Part shown: one piece after another, positions 53,803-62,861 of the stretch
Numbering within the stretch: the first letter of the stretch is position 1
Layout of the letters: every line of letters begins with the position of its first letter
NCBI RefSeq assembly: GCF_007981265.1
Contig: NZ_CP034363.1
Coordinates: 2,976,001-3,040,000 of the forward strand
Source of the DNA: Pantoea sp. CCBC3-3-1
GTDB lineage: Bacteria; Pseudomonadota; Gammaproteobacteria; Enterobacterales; Enterobacteriaceae
Direction: 5' to 3'
DNA length: 64,000 nt
Made by a program: the position numbers and the translations under genes
The notes under the pieces: model-generated
What the model was told of the DNA's origin: nothing
The model's input: only the letters and a program-made list of their open reading frames with translations
The model's database searches: none

Positions 53803-55407
53803 TCAGGCGGTGAGCCAGGCAAACTCGTGGAAGCGGTAGCCCATCATCATGCCTGTCGGCCAGGCCTCCACGCCTTTCACCTTGTTGCTGTGACCGTCCA
53901 GCGAACTGATAAAGGTTGGGATCAGCGTGCCGCTGTGGTCATAAATCAGCTGCTGCATATCGCCATACATCTGTTTCCGCCTGGCGGCATCGCGTTCGCC
54001 GCGCGCGGCGACCACCAGCTGATCGAACTGCGCGTTCTTCCAGCCCGATTCATTGTTGGGCGCATCGGAGAGATAAAACTGCGAGAGCAGCAGATCGACC
54101 GTTGGGCGGGGATTAATTGAGCCGTAGCCAAGCGGATCTTTCGTCCAGTGCGTTGACCAGTAGCCGTCGTAAGGTACACGGCGAACCTGGAAATTCATCC
54201 CTGCCGAACGGCCCAGCTGCTGAATTAACTGACCGCCTTCAACCGAACCTTCAATATTCTGCGTGGTAATGATCTCGGCGCTGGCCCCCGCCATCCCCGC
54301 TTTTTTGAAGTGATATTTCGCTTTTTCGATATCCAGCGGACGCTGTGGAATATCTTTGTTAAACATCGGATGCCACGGCGGCACCGGCGTATCGTTCGCC
54401 ACCTGGCCGAAGCCCTGCATCACGGTTTTCACCATGATTTCGCGCGGCTGGAGATACTTCATACCCAGCACAAAATCTTCGTTGCTGCCGGGCTTCATAT
54501 CGGTTCGCACGATCAGGTTGGTGTACATGCCGGATTTGCTTTCCAGTACGCCAAACTGACCGGAGGCCCTGAGGCGTTTGACGTCATTGGAACTGAGCGT
54601 TGCCACCATGTGCAGATCGCCCGACATCAGGGCATTGATGCGGGCAGCCTGGTCGGTAACCCCCATCAGTTCCACCTCGTCCAGATGCGGCAGGCCCGGT
54701 TTCCAGTAGTGTGAATTTTTCACCCCAACCGTACTGACGCCTGGCGTAAAGCTCTTCAGCACAAACGGGCCGGTGCCGACGGCTTTGCTGAAGTCTTTCG
54801 TGTTTTCCCGCAGGATTAAAAACGGGCTGGTGGCCAGCACCGTTGGCATATCAAAGTTCGACTGCGTGAGAACCAGCCTGATTTCTGAGGGACTGACGGC
54901 GGTGATACTGGCGAACTGCTTCGCCTGGGTGATGGCCGTGGAGGCCACCGCCGGATCTTTATGACGATTCAACGACCAGATCACATCCTGCGCGGTCAGC
55001 GCTTTGCCATCGTGGAAGACGACGCCGGGACGCAGCTTGATCTGCCAGGTAATGCCGTCGCTGCTTTCAATCGATTCCGCCAGCGCGGGCGTAGCCGTCA
55101 GGTTTTTATCCAGCTCGGTCAGGCCGCTGTAGAACATAAACTGACGACAGTAATCCCCGCTGTTGCTGCCCTTAGCCGGGTCGAGCGTATCCGTCGCTGA
55201 GGCGTTGGCCACCGCGGCGCGTAATTTGCCGCCTTTCACCGGGGTTTCCGCAGCAAAACTCATTTCCGGGAAGCCAACCAGTCCGGTGCTCATAATCGCG
55301 CCCGCTGACAGCAGCTTCATCATGCCTCGTCGCGTAAGAGACACCTCGGTAATGGCCTGGGTTAAAGATGGGTTTACCGGCTTAAATTCTTGACGAAATT
55401 TACTCAT
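53803..55407 (-). CDS. Dipeptide/oligopeptide-type ABC transporter substrate-binding protein (SBP_bac_5) with Tat signal
   Basis: 534 residues from ATG at 55407 (GAGGG site upstream). An N-terminal extension is followed by a twin-arginine motif 'LTRRGMMKLLSAGAIMSTGL' and 'MSFAAETPVKGG', so export by Tat is likely. The mature protein has the family landmarks 'DTLDPAKGSNSGDYCRQFMF', 'LRPGVVFHDGKALTAQDVIW' and 'VGTGPFVLKSF'. It is the periplasmic receptor of the dipeptide-type importer. The ligand is unknown and need not be a peptide; opines, amino-sugar conjugates and N-acyl amines are used by relatives. Confidence 0.9.
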   Translation of the reverse strand: MSKFRQEFKPVNPSLTQAITEVSLTRRGMMKLLSAGAIMSTGLVGFPEMSFAAETPVKGGKLRAAVANASATDTLDPAKGSNSGDYCRQFMFYSGLTELDKNLTATPALAESIESSDGITWQIKLRPGVVFHDGKALTAQDVIWSLNRHKDPAVASTAITQAKQFASITAVSPSEIRLVLTQSNFDMPTVLATSPFLILRENTKDFSKAVGTGPFVLKSFTPGVSTVGVKNSHYWKPGLPHLDEVELMGVTDQAARINALMSGDLHMVATLSSNDVKRLRASGQFGVLESKSGMYTNLIVRTDMKPGSNEDFVLGMKYLQPREIMVKTVMQGFGQVANDTPVPPWHPMFNKDIPQRPLDIEKAKYHFKKAGMAGASAEIITTQNIEGSVEGGQLIQQLGRSAGMNFQVRRVPYDGYWSTHWTKDPLGYGSINPRPTVDLLLSQFYLSDAPNNESGWKNAQFDQLVVAARGERDAARRKQMYGDMQQLIYDHSGTLIPTFISSLDGHSNKVKGVEAWPTGMMMGYRFHEFAWLTA

Positions 55408-55435
55408 CTGCACACCCTCAATTCAAATTAATGGC

Positions 55436-56713
55436 TCAGGAGATCCGGTCCAGCGTTTTGTACCAGAGGCCGGCAACGGGTAAAAACCAGGGTTTGCCAA
55501 AGTAGCCAGGTACGGCAGGCCAGCTTTCGCGCTGCCAGGGATTTTCAGCGCTTTTTTCCGCTAGCAGATCGGCCATCACCCGGCCCATCCAGACCGACAT
55601 CTGCGTGCCATGGCCGCTGTAGCCCAGGGAGTAGAACACCCCTTCATGCTCGCCGGCGTGCGGCAGACGATCCGCCGTCATATCCACCAGCCCGCCCCAG
55701 CAATAATCGATACGCGATTCAGCAAGGGTTGGGAAAATTTTGCTCATGCCTGCCTGCAAAATTTTGCCGCTGCGGGCATCGGAAGTGGGGCTGCTGATGG
55801 CGAATCGCGCCCGGCCGCCAAAGACCAGACGATGATCGGCAGTGGTGCGGAAATAGTTGCCGATATTCATCGAGGTGACGCAGGTGCGGTTATGGGGGAT
55901 CAGCGCTTGTAGCTGCGCTGGCGGCAGCGGCTGCGTGACCACAATAAAACTGCCTACCGGAATAATGCGGCGCTGGAACCAGTCGAACGGCCCTGTGTTG
56001 GAGCAGCCCGTCGCCATCAGCACTTTTTCAGCGAGGATCTCGCCTTTATCGGTGCAGACACGATGCTGGTAGCCGTTTACCCGCGTCAGGCGGGTGACTG
56101 GCGTGTGTTCATAGATTTCGGCACCGCTGCGCGCGGCGGCCTGCGCCAGCCCGATACCAAATTTACCCATATGCATTTGACCGCCGCGCTTCTGGATCAG
56201 CCCACCGTGAAAAGCAGCAGAGTCGACTTCACTACGAACCTCATCCGCGCCGACCAGCTCCACCTCGCGGTCCACATGGGTGCGTAAAGCCTCATACGTC
56301 GCCTTCAGTCCGGCAAAATGCGAGGCTTTACTGGCAAGCTTGATTTTGCCGCAGCGAATAAAATCGCAGTCAATCTGCTCATCGCTCACCAGACTTTGCA
56401 CATAATCGACCGCGCTGGCGAAAGCACGATAGTAGCGGCTGGCCTGCTCCACGCCCTGGCTTGCCACCAGCGCGGCAAAGTTCTGCGACACCCCGGTATT
56501 ACAGTGGCCGCCGTTGCGTGCCGAAGCCTGGCTCATTACCGCTTCGGCTTCCAGCACCACCACTTTCAGCCCGCTGCGCGCCAGATTCAGCGCCGCCGAG
56601 ATACCGGTGAAGCCGCCGCCAATCACCACCACATCGGCGTGAGTAGGCAGATCGCCTGTTGCCGCACCGGTAAACGTGGGTGCCGTCGCCTGCCAGAAAG
56701 ATTCGAGTTTCAT
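55436..56713 (-). CDS. FAD-dependent amine oxidase (PuuB/OrdL-like, DAO family)
   Basis: 425 residues with 'ADVVVIGGGFTGISAALNLA' at the N-terminus, 'SQASARNGGHCNTGVSQNF' (the segment near the flavin in PuuB/OrdL) and the C-terminal 'YSLGYSGHGTQMSVWMGRVM'. PuuB oxidises gamma-glutamylputrescine to an aldehyde; the aldehyde dehydrogenase encoded two genes upstream fits as the next enzyme. PuuA and PuuD genes, which complete the Puu pathway, are not in this locus. Confidence 0.85.
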   Translation of the reverse strand: MKLESFWQATAPTFTGAATGDLPTHADVVVIGGGFTGISAALNLARSGLKVVVLEAEAVMSQASARNGGHCNTGVSQNFAALVASQGVEQASRYYRAFASAVDYVQSLVSDEQIDCDFIRCGKIKLASKASHFAGLKATYEALRTHVDREVELVGADEVRSEVDSAAFHGGLIQKRGGQMHMGKFGIGLAQAAARSGAEIYEHTPVTRLTRVNGYQHRVCTDKGEILAEKVLMATGCSNTGPFDWFQRRIIPVGSFIVVTQPLPPAQLQALIPHNRTCVTSMNIGNYFRTTADHRLVFGGRARFAISSPTSDARSGKILQAGMSKIFPTLAESRIDYCWGGLVDMTADRLPHAGEHEGVFYSLGYSGHGTQMSVWMGRVMADLLAEKSAENPWQRESWPAVPGYFGKPWFLPVAGLWYKTLDRIS

Positions 56714-56735
56714 CGCCCTGCTCCTGTGTGCCGGG

Positions 56736-57404
56736 TTACAAACCTACGACTGCCGCAAGGCCGCCAATGTCGTTGATTTCGGTGTAGCCGTAATACGGAT
56801 TACCCGAATCGTGTCCACGGTTGACGAAGACCTTGTGCGTAATGCCCAGATCGTGTGCGGTCATCAGGTCGTAGCGCAGGCTGCTGGAAACATGGAGGAT
56901 CTCTTCCGGCCCGCAGTTGAGCTTGCTGAGCATATATTCAAAGCCTTTCATCTGTGGTTTGTAGGCACCCACTTCTTCGGCAGTGATGGTCATATGGATG
57001 GGCGCGCCAAGACGCGGCACATGGTTTTTGATCAGCTCGTCAGTGGAGTTGGTCAGCAGCACCAGCGGAAATTCCTTCGCCACTTTTGCCAGACCGGCAG
57101 GTACGTCAGGATGCGGTCCCCAGGTTGCGCAGGCGCTCATGATCGCCTCACAGTCTGCGGCAGTGCATTCCACGCCCCACTTATTGCAGGTGCGGTACAG
57201 CGCATCGCCCACCACCTGAGGATAAAGTTTGAACGCGCCCAGCACTTCATCCATGCGATAGCGGGCAAAATCGGTGACAAACGCCGCCATTTTTTCCGGG
57301 CTGACCCGCCCGGCGAAGCGGCTGGCGGCCGCTCCGGCCATGTCGAAGTTGATCAAGGTGCCGTAACAGTCGAAGGTAATAAATTTCGGTTTAAACACAG
57401 CCAT
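56736..57404 (-). CDS. HAD-superfamily hydrolase (L-2-haloacid dehalogenase type II-like)
   Basis: 222 residues with the nucleophile Asp12 in 'ITFDCYGTLINFD', motif II 'LLTNSTDEL', the Lys in 'GAYKPQMKGFEYML' and motif IV 'HVSSSLRYDLMTAHDLG'. The cap is of the haloacid dehalogenase type. In motif IV the usual S-x-x-x-x-D arrangement holds. It may be a dehalogenase or a phosphatase; context suggests a housekeeping or detoxifying step in amine catabolism. Confidence 0.85.
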   Translation of the reverse strand: MAVFKPKFITFDCYGTLINFDMAGAAASRFAGRVSPEKMAAFVTDFARYRMDEVLGAFKLYPQVVGDALYRTCNKWGVECTAADCEAIMSACATWGPHPDVPAGLAKVAKEFPLVLLTNSTDELIKNHVPRLGAPIHMTITAEEVGAYKPQMKGFEYMLSKLNCGPEEILHVSSSLRYDLMTAHDLGITHKVFVNRGHDSGNPYYGYTEINDIGGLAAVVGL

Positions 57405-57428
57405 GACGCATCCTCTTCAGGTTGGTAT

Positions 57429-58898
57429 TTAGAAGTCGATAAGTACGCTTTTATAACGCTGGCAGGCTTCAAAGGCCTGACGGCCTAAGTCTTTGCCGAT
57501 ACCGGAACCTTGAAAGCCGCCGGTAGGAATGATGAAATCGCCCGAGCGGCCGTAACGGTTGATCCAGACGGTACCCGCTGCAATGCCGCGCATGGCACGT
57601 AAAGCGCGATCGATATTTTTGGTATGAACACCGGCGCACAGGCCGTAAGTAGGATGAGAAGCCAGCGCCAGCCCTTCTGCTTCGTCATCGAAGATTTGCA
57701 CGGTCAGCACCGGTCCAAAAATTTCTTCCTGCACCGCAGGGCTGTCCGGCGAGACGTTCGCCAGCAGCGTAGGCTGCCAGAAGTGGCCGTCACCGGTATC
57801 GGCAAAGCGCTTGCCGCCCACCAGGATCTCGCCGCCCTGGCGAACGGCCGCAGCAATAACCTGCTCGACTTTGCTGGCCTGACGGCGGTCAATCAGCGGC
57901 GCATAGCGGCTGTTTTCATCCCAGGTCAGACCGGGACGAAAGCCCTGACAGCCGGCAATCAGCTCGCTGATTAACGCATCGGCGATGCCGCGCTGTACCA
58001 CCAGTCTGGTGCCTGCCACGCACGCCTGACCGCCGTTGGCGGTGAAGCCCCGCAGGATACGCGCGGCAACATCAGCCGCATCGCCGGCATCATCAAATAC
58101 CAGCTGCGGACTTTTACCGCCCAGCTCAAGCGTCACCGGCTTCATGCCGTTATGGGCCGCGTCGCTCATAATTCGGGCGCCGGTCTGTGTCGATCCGGTA
58201 AAAGAGACTTTGCGCACTAAAGGATGGGCAACGAGGGCGCTACCGGTCACCGCGCCGCTACCCTGCACGATGTTCAGCACGCCCGCCGGCAGTCCAGCCT
58301 GTACCGCCAGTTCAGCCAGACGCACGGTGGAATAAGGCGTCAGCTCCGAGGGTTTGAGCACCACGGCATTTCCTGCTGCCAGCGCCGGGCCACATTTCCA
58401 TGAGGCCATCGACAGCGGGAAATTCCACGGCGTTATCGCGCCAATCACGCCGTAAGGTTCAGCCACCAGCATCCCTAAGCTGGCGTCACGAGTTGGTAAC
58501 ACATCGCCGCTATATTTATCTGCACATTCGGCATAAAAACGGATCGCTTCGGCAGTAAACGGGATTTCATGGGCAGTTACGTCATGAATCGGACGCGTGG
58601 ATCCCAACGCTTCAAGCAGCGGAAGCTGGCTGTCGGTTGCAATAAGATCGGCCCAGCGTTTCAGGATTGCGCCACGCTGCCGTGGCGGGCAGCTGCTCCA
58701 GCCGCTCTCTCTGGCTGCCCGATCGGCTGTAGTTACCGCTTCGTCGACCAGCGCGGCACTGGCTTCCGCCAGCTCGCCCGCATGGCTGCCATCTGAAGGC
58801 CGCTTTACGCTAAACAGCGCGCCCGAATCGGTACGCAGTTCACCCAAAATGTAGTGACCAGCAGGTAAAGCAACTTTATCAGGATCGAAACTTAACAT
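57429..58898 (-). CDS. Aldehyde dehydrogenase (PuuC/betaine-aldehyde dehydrogenase-like)
   Basis: 489 residues from ATG at 58898 (AAGGAT upstream). Motifs: 'ITPWNFPLSMASWKCGPALA', 'VSFTGSTQTGARI', 'LELGGKSPQLVFDDAGD' with the general-base Glu, and the catalytic Cys in 'NGGQACVAGTR'. It should oxidise the amino-aldehyde produced by the PuuB-like enzyme to an amino acid such as GABA. It is the first gene of the long operon running to 44611. Confidence 0.92.
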   Translation of the reverse strand: MLSFDPDKVALPAGHYILGELRTDSGALFSVKRPSDGSHAGELAEASAALVDEAVTTADRAARESGWSSCPPRQRGAILKRWADLIATDSQLPLLEALGSTRPIHDVTAHEIPFTAEAIRFYAECADKYSGDVLPTRDASLGMLVAEPYGVIGAITPWNFPLSMASWKCGPALAAGNAVVLKPSELTPYSTVRLAELAVQAGLPAGVLNIVQGSGAVTGSALVAHPLVRKVSFTGSTQTGARIMSDAAHNGMKPVTLELGGKSPQLVFDDAGDAADVAARILRGFTANGGQACVAGTRLVVQRGIADALISELIAGCQGFRPGLTWDENSRYAPLIDRRQASKVEQVIAAAVRQGGEILVGGKRFADTGDGHFWQPTLLANVSPDSPAVQEEIFGPVLTVQIFDDEAEGLALASHPTYGLCAGVHTKNIDRALRAMRGIAAGTVWINRYGRSGDFIIPTGGFQGSGIGKDLGRQAFEACQRYKSVLIDF

Positions 58899-59212
58899 GG
58901 CTGAATCCTTATTTTTCGGCGAGACGAGGAAATAATTCACTGACGCCTACAATGCAATATTTCTGCGGTACTTATTCACTTAATGCAGAAAGTATGCCAG
59001 CCAGTAAAAAAATTAAAATGCGTAAAAACGAGTGGAAAAAAATTTTATGCCGTAATCACCACTGAAAATCGCATGACGCCAACCTCGAGGTAAATTAATG
59101 ATTTACAAGTTATTTGCCGTCGCACCATTGCGGAGCGAAAAGAAAATAAATTGCACCAATAATGAGAAACAGCAGTGAAAATAAAAACGCTGGCGGATTA
59201 TGTCAGCATAAA
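58899..59212. promoter_or_regulatory. Promoter region of the long amine-catabolism operon
   Basis: About 310 AT-rich bases between the aldehyde dehydrogenase start and the SSADH terminator. No gene is visible. This is the only gap large enough to hold a main promoter for the minus-strand run from 58898 to 44611, since all later gaps are below 115 bases until after gabT. Confidence 0.5.
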
Positions 59213-59250
59213 AAAAAAGCCCACCTCAGATTAAGAGCGTGGGCTTTTTT
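59213..59250. terminator. Strong hairpin terminator after the SSADH gene
   Basis: AAAAAAGCCCAC (59213-59224) and GTGGGCTTTTTT (59239-59250) form a 12-bp perfect stem with a 14-base loop, with T-runs on either strand. It ends the SSADH transcript and insulates it from the aldehyde dehydrogenase operon. Confidence 0.93.
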
Positions 59251-59269
59251 AAATTTTAGCTTTCAGCGA

Positions 59270-60727
59270 TTACAGACTGCCGAAGTGGAACGCTTTAATT
59301 TCCAGATATTCTTCAATGCCGTGATGGGATCCTTCACGACCGATACCGGACATTTTAATCCCACCGAAGGGTGCAACCTCCAGCGAAATGGCGCCCGTAT
59401 TATAGCCGACCATGCCAAACTCCAGCGCTTCACCCACACGCCACGCCCGGCGCATATCTTCCGTGAAGAAGTAGGCGCCGAGGCCATAAGGCGTTTCGTT
59501 TGCCATCGCAATGGCTTCTTCTTCGTGGTCGAAGACAAACAGCGGCGCGACCGGGCCAAAGGTTTCCTCATGGGCAATACGCATTTCAGCGGTCACGTCG
59601 CCCAGCACCGTCGGCGCAACAAACGTGCCCTCTGCGCGACTGATGCCGCCGGTCAGCACGCTTGCGCCAAGGCTGACAGCATCTTCGATATGCGCATTCA
59701 CTTTACTGACTGCCGCCGCGTTGATTAATGGGCCTAGCGTGCTTCCTTCGCTAAAGCCGTCACCCACTCTCAGCTTCGCGACTTCCGCTAATAACCGTTC
59801 GACAAAGCGAGGATAGATGCCGCGCTGCACAAGAATGCGGTTGGCACAGACGCACGTTTGCCCGGCGTTGCGGAATTTACTGACCATGACACCGGCAATG
59901 GCGATATCCAGATCGGCGTCATCAAAGACGATCAGCGGCGCGTTACCGCCCAGCTCCAGGCTGAGGCGTTTAATACTCCCGGCACTCTGCTGCATCAGCA
60001 GTTGGCCGACGCGGGTCGAACCGGTGAAGGAAATTTTACGCACTTTACGGCTGTCGGTCAGCGTAGCGCCAATTTCCTGCGGCAGCCCGGTGAGAACTTG
60101 CAGCACGCCAGCCGGGAAGCCCGCTTTTTCCGCCAGTGCCATCAGCGCCAGCGCCGACAGCGGCGTCAGTTCTGAAGGCTTGACGATGATGGGGCAGCCT
60201 GCCGCCAGCGCTGGCGCAACTTTTCGGGTGATCATCGCAATCGGAAAATTCCACGGCGTGATGGCTGCGGCAATCCCTACCGGCTGCTTGATGACCAGAA
60301 TGCGGCGATCGCTGGCGGGTGCCGGGATCGTTTCACCGTAAATGCGCCGGGCTTCTTCGGCAAACCATTTAACAAAGCTGGCACCGTACAGCACTTCCCC
60401 TTTTGCTTCGGCCAGCGGCTTGCCCTGTTCCGCAGTCATTATCGCGGCCAGATCGTCGCTGTTATCGAGGATCAGCTGATGCCATTTTTCCAGCAGCTGC
60501 GCGCGCGCGGCATTGGGCGTTTTTGCCCAGCCGTGTCGTACTGAATCAGCAAATTCAATGGCTCGCGCCGTTTCCTGTGCGCCCAGGGCCGGAATGGTTG
60601 CCAGGACTTCGCCGCTGGCAGGATTGATTACCGGCAGCGTTTCGCCGTTATCTGCCCCGAGCCAGCTGCCCGTAAAGCAGGCCTGCTGTTTCAGCAACTG
60701 CGGATCGTTCAAGCGTTGAGTCAACAT
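59270..60727 (-). CDS. gabD: Succinate-semialdehyde dehydrogenase (NADP+, GabD-like)
   Basis: 485 residues, near the length of E. coli GabD (482), with 'TPWNFPIAMITRKVAPALAA', 'FTGSTRVG' (234-238), general base Glu258 ('LELGGNAP') and catalytic Cys292 ('NAGQTCVCANRI'). The C-x-C pair after 'GQT' is characteristic of GabD. It oxidises succinate semialdehyde to succinate, the final step for the aminotransferase product. It is transcribed alone, from a promoter in the 318-base gap to the toxin-antitoxin pair. Confidence 0.92.
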   Translation of the reverse strand: MLTQRLNDPQLLKQQACFTGSWLGADNGETLPVINPASGEVLATIPALGAQETARAIEFADSVRHGWAKTPNAARAQLLEKWHQLILDNSDDLAAIMTAEQGKPLAEAKGEVLYGASFVKWFAEEARRIYGETIPAPASDRRILVIKQPVGIAAAITPWNFPIAMITRKVAPALAAGCPIIVKPSELTPLSALALMALAEKAGFPAGVLQVLTGLPQEIGATLTDSRKVRKISFTGSTRVGQLLMQQSAGSIKRLSLELGGNAPLIVFDDADLDIAIAGVMVSKFRNAGQTCVCANRILVQRGIYPRFVERLLAEVAKLRVGDGFSEGSTLGPLINAAAVSKVNAHIEDAVSLGASVLTGGISRAEGTFVAPTVLGDVTAEMRIAHEETFGPVAPLFVFDHEEEAIAMANETPYGLGAYFFTEDMRRAWRVGEALEFGMVGYNTGAISLEVAPFGGIKMSGIGREGSHHGIEEYLEIKAFHFGSL

Positions 60728-61045
60728 ATCATCCCCTCTGAGTAATCACTTTACTCTACCGGCATCGCTTCAGCGGATGCTGCGTTATGCGCAGAAGCCA
60801 TGCCGCAGTCAGCAAGATTTGCGAGGCGAAACGAAATTTTATGCTGCAAGCATGTAAGACCAGATATTCAGCTGCGAGAAAGTTCACTAAAGATAAACGC
60901 AGCCGGAAAAAGGGTTTGTCGTTTCCCGGCACAATAAGGAAAACTCTCTCACGTCCATTATTTGTAAAGTTAGTCTAACCAACTTGACCAAACCATAAGC
61001 GAGGATTAAGGTGAAAAAATGTTCAATTCGCAGTGCGAGAGTATT
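60728..61045. promoter_or_regulatory. Divergent region between gabD and the toxin-antitoxin pair
   Basis: 318 bases, including GTTAG-T-CTAAC (60969-60979), a perfect dyad about 40-75 bases upstream of the antitoxin starts and a fair candidate for the antitoxin operator. No gene is seen. Confidence 0.4.
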
Positions 61046-61291
61046 ATGGAAAAAATTAACATCTATGACGCCAAAACCCACCTCTCCAGGCTTGTGCAGG
61101 AGGTTGCCCGCACAGGTGAACCTGTCGTCATTGCAAAAAATGGCCAGGCGTTAGTAAAAATCGTTGCCTACAGGGAAGAGAAGCCTAAACGCCAGCTGGG
61201 TTTTCTTAAGGGTAAAGGCAGCATTCCGGACAATTTTGATGAGATGGATTGCCCAGAGATTCAGGATGCATTTGAGGGAAAATATTCGTAA
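61046..61291 (+). CDS. Type II antitoxin, Phd/YefM family (VapB partner)
   Basis: 81 residues from ATG at 61046, where the family pattern 'MEKINIYDAKTHLSRLVQEV' begins; an ATG at 61019 with an AAGGTG site would add nine residues. The N-terminal half is the Phd/YefM DNA-binding fold ('GEPVVIAKNGQALVKIVAY'); the C-terminal half is acidic and should neutralise the toxin. Its TAA overlaps the toxin ATG (TAATG). Confidence 0.88.
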   Translation: MEKINIYDAKTHLSRLVQEVARTGEPVVIAKNGQALVKIVAYREEKPKRQLGFLKGKGSIPDNFDEMDCPEIQDAFEGKYS

Positions 61292-61692
61292 TGGAACTAC
61301 TACTGGATACTAACATCTTGTTGTTTATGGCTTTTGCGCCTGAAAGGCTCAATGCGGATGTCACTGATTATCTGGAAGATACTGAAAACACTCTCTGTTT
61401 CAGCGCGGCCAGTATCTGGGAGATAGTGATTAAGCGTGCGCTAAACAAGCCTGATTTTTCAGTGAATCCTGCCGAGCTAAGAAACGGATTGTTTGCGGCT
61501 GGGCTGATAGAGATAGCGGTAAAAAGCGAACATGCCTTACTGGTCGCCGATCTGCCAGAAAAGCTGCATAAAGATCCCTTTGACCGATTGCTGGTCGCGA
61601 CGGCAAAGCACGGCCGAATGCCGCTGGTCACTAACGACAGCAAACTTATTGCGTCCGCAGACGACTACATCACCCTTGTTTCAAACCGCTGA
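61291..61692 (+). CDS. Type II toxin, PIN-domain ribonuclease (VapC-like)
   Basis: 133 residues with the PIN acidic residues: Asp6 ('LLLDTNILL'), Glu44 ('AASIWEIVIKRA'), Asp98 ('DPFDRLLVATAK') and Asp116 ('LVTNDSKL'). This makes a complete active site for a Mg2+-dependent RNase. It is translationally coupled to the antitoxin. VapC toxins usually cut tRNA or rRNA; the target here cannot be inferred. Confidence 0.9.
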   Translation: MELLLDTNILLFMAFAPERLNADVTDYLEDTENTLCFSAASIWEIVIKRALNKPDFSVNPAELRNGLFAAGLIEIAVKSEHALLVADLPEKLHKDPFDRLLVATAKHGRMPLVTNDSKLIASADDYITLVSNR

Positions 61693-61765
61693 AGCATCCT
61701 TGCCGACAGGCTGCCGCACTGACGGACAGCCTTGTCGCTGTTGCTTTCAGGTGGAAATTTTCCGG

Positions 61766-62725
61766 TCAGATCTGGAAGTCGATAACCGGTTCAGGCACAT
61801 CGTTTACTGACAGCGCCTGGCGTTTAATCTCTTCCAGCGAAAGATTAGCGTTACAGAGTTCAAGGAATTGCCAAACGTAGTTGCGTTGCAGCTGCCCGCG
61901 CTTCAGTCCCAGCCAGACGGTGTTGGATTCAAACAGGTGTTTGGCTTCCAGTCTGGTCAGGGAAGAGTGCTCATCCAGCTGGCAGGCCTGATCGGCCAGT
62001 ACGCCCACGCCCAGCCCAAGCTCGACGTACGTTTTTACCACGTCAGAATCCTGAGCGCTCAGCACGATATCTGGCGTCAGTCCCGCCGCATGAAATGCCC
62101 GGTCAACACGCGAACGGCCGGTAATGCCCTGGCGGTAGGTAATCAACGGATAGCGGCTCAGTGCAGCCAGTGAAACAGGCTGTTCCTGCTCCAGTTCGTG
62201 TCCCTTTGGCACCAGCAGCGCATGATGCCAGCTGAACCAGGGGAAAGCAGCAAGAGAAGGGTTATTAACTACCTGCTCGCTGGCAATCCCGATATCGGCT
62301 TCCCCGGCCACCAGCATGGAGACGATTTCCTGCGGCGAGCCCTGATTTAATTCAAGGCGAACGTTGGGATAGAGCGCGCGAAAAGCCTTGATCACTTTCG
62401 GCAGGCTGTAGCGTGCCTGAGTGTGCGTGGTGGCGATAGTCAGCACCCCACTGGATTCATTGGTGAACACGTCGGCCAGGCGACGGACCTTCCCTGCTTC
62501 ATCGAGAATGCGTTCGGCAATATTCAACAGCGCTTTACCGGGTTCGGTCATACCGAGCAGACGCTTACCGCGGCGGATAAAGATCTCCACGCCCAGTTCA
62601 TCTTCCAGATCGCGTATATGGCGACTGACCCCGGATTGGGAGGTGAACAGCGCATTCGCCACTTCGGTAAGATTAAACTCGCAGCGTGCCGCTTCCCTGA
62701 TGATCTTAAGTTGCTGAAAATTCAC
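61766..62725 (-). CDS. cbl: LysR-type regulator Cbl
   Basis: 319 residues (E. coli Cbl 316). The N-terminus 'MNFQQLKIIREAARCEFNLT' and 'EVANALFTSQSGVSRHIRDL', then 'TTHTQARYSLPKVIKAFR' and 'PLITYRQGITGRSRVDRAF', are the Cbl/CysB signature, with the latter forming the sulfate/APS-binding pocket. In E. coli, Cbl activates sulfonate and sulfate-starvation genes. It follows nac on the same strand with a 136-base gap, as in E. coli, so it may be co-regulated by nitrogen. Confidence 0.93.
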   Translation of the reverse strand: MNFQQLKIIREAARCEFNLTEVANALFTSQSGVSRHIRDLEDELGVEIFIRRGKRLLGMTEPGKALLNIAERILDEAGKVRRLADVFTNESSGVLTIATTHTQARYSLPKVIKAFRALYPNVRLELNQGSPQEIVSMLVAGEADIGIASEQVVNNPSLAAFPWFSWHHALLVPKGHELEQEQPVSLAALSRYPLITYRQGITGRSRVDRAFHAAGLTPDIVLSAQDSDVVKTYVELGLGVGVLADQACQLDEHSSLTRLEAKHLFESNTVWLGLKRGQLQRNYVWQFLELCNANLSLEEIKRQALSVNDVPEPVIDFQI

Positions 62726-62861
62726 GTGCGCTCCTCCCTCTGTTATCTGTTGGTTTAGGTCATGTTAATGACGCTTATTGATAGCAACAAATAATAAAAA
62801 GAGGTTTTATATGCTTTTTAGCGATAAAGAAGTGAGGCGCGCGGTGGCGCGCCCAACGAGA

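Noticed and set aside
56676..57488. Plus-strand open frame of 270 codons
   Set aside because: It is antisense to the HAD hydrolase gene with catalytic Asp and all motifs, and shows no domain of its own.
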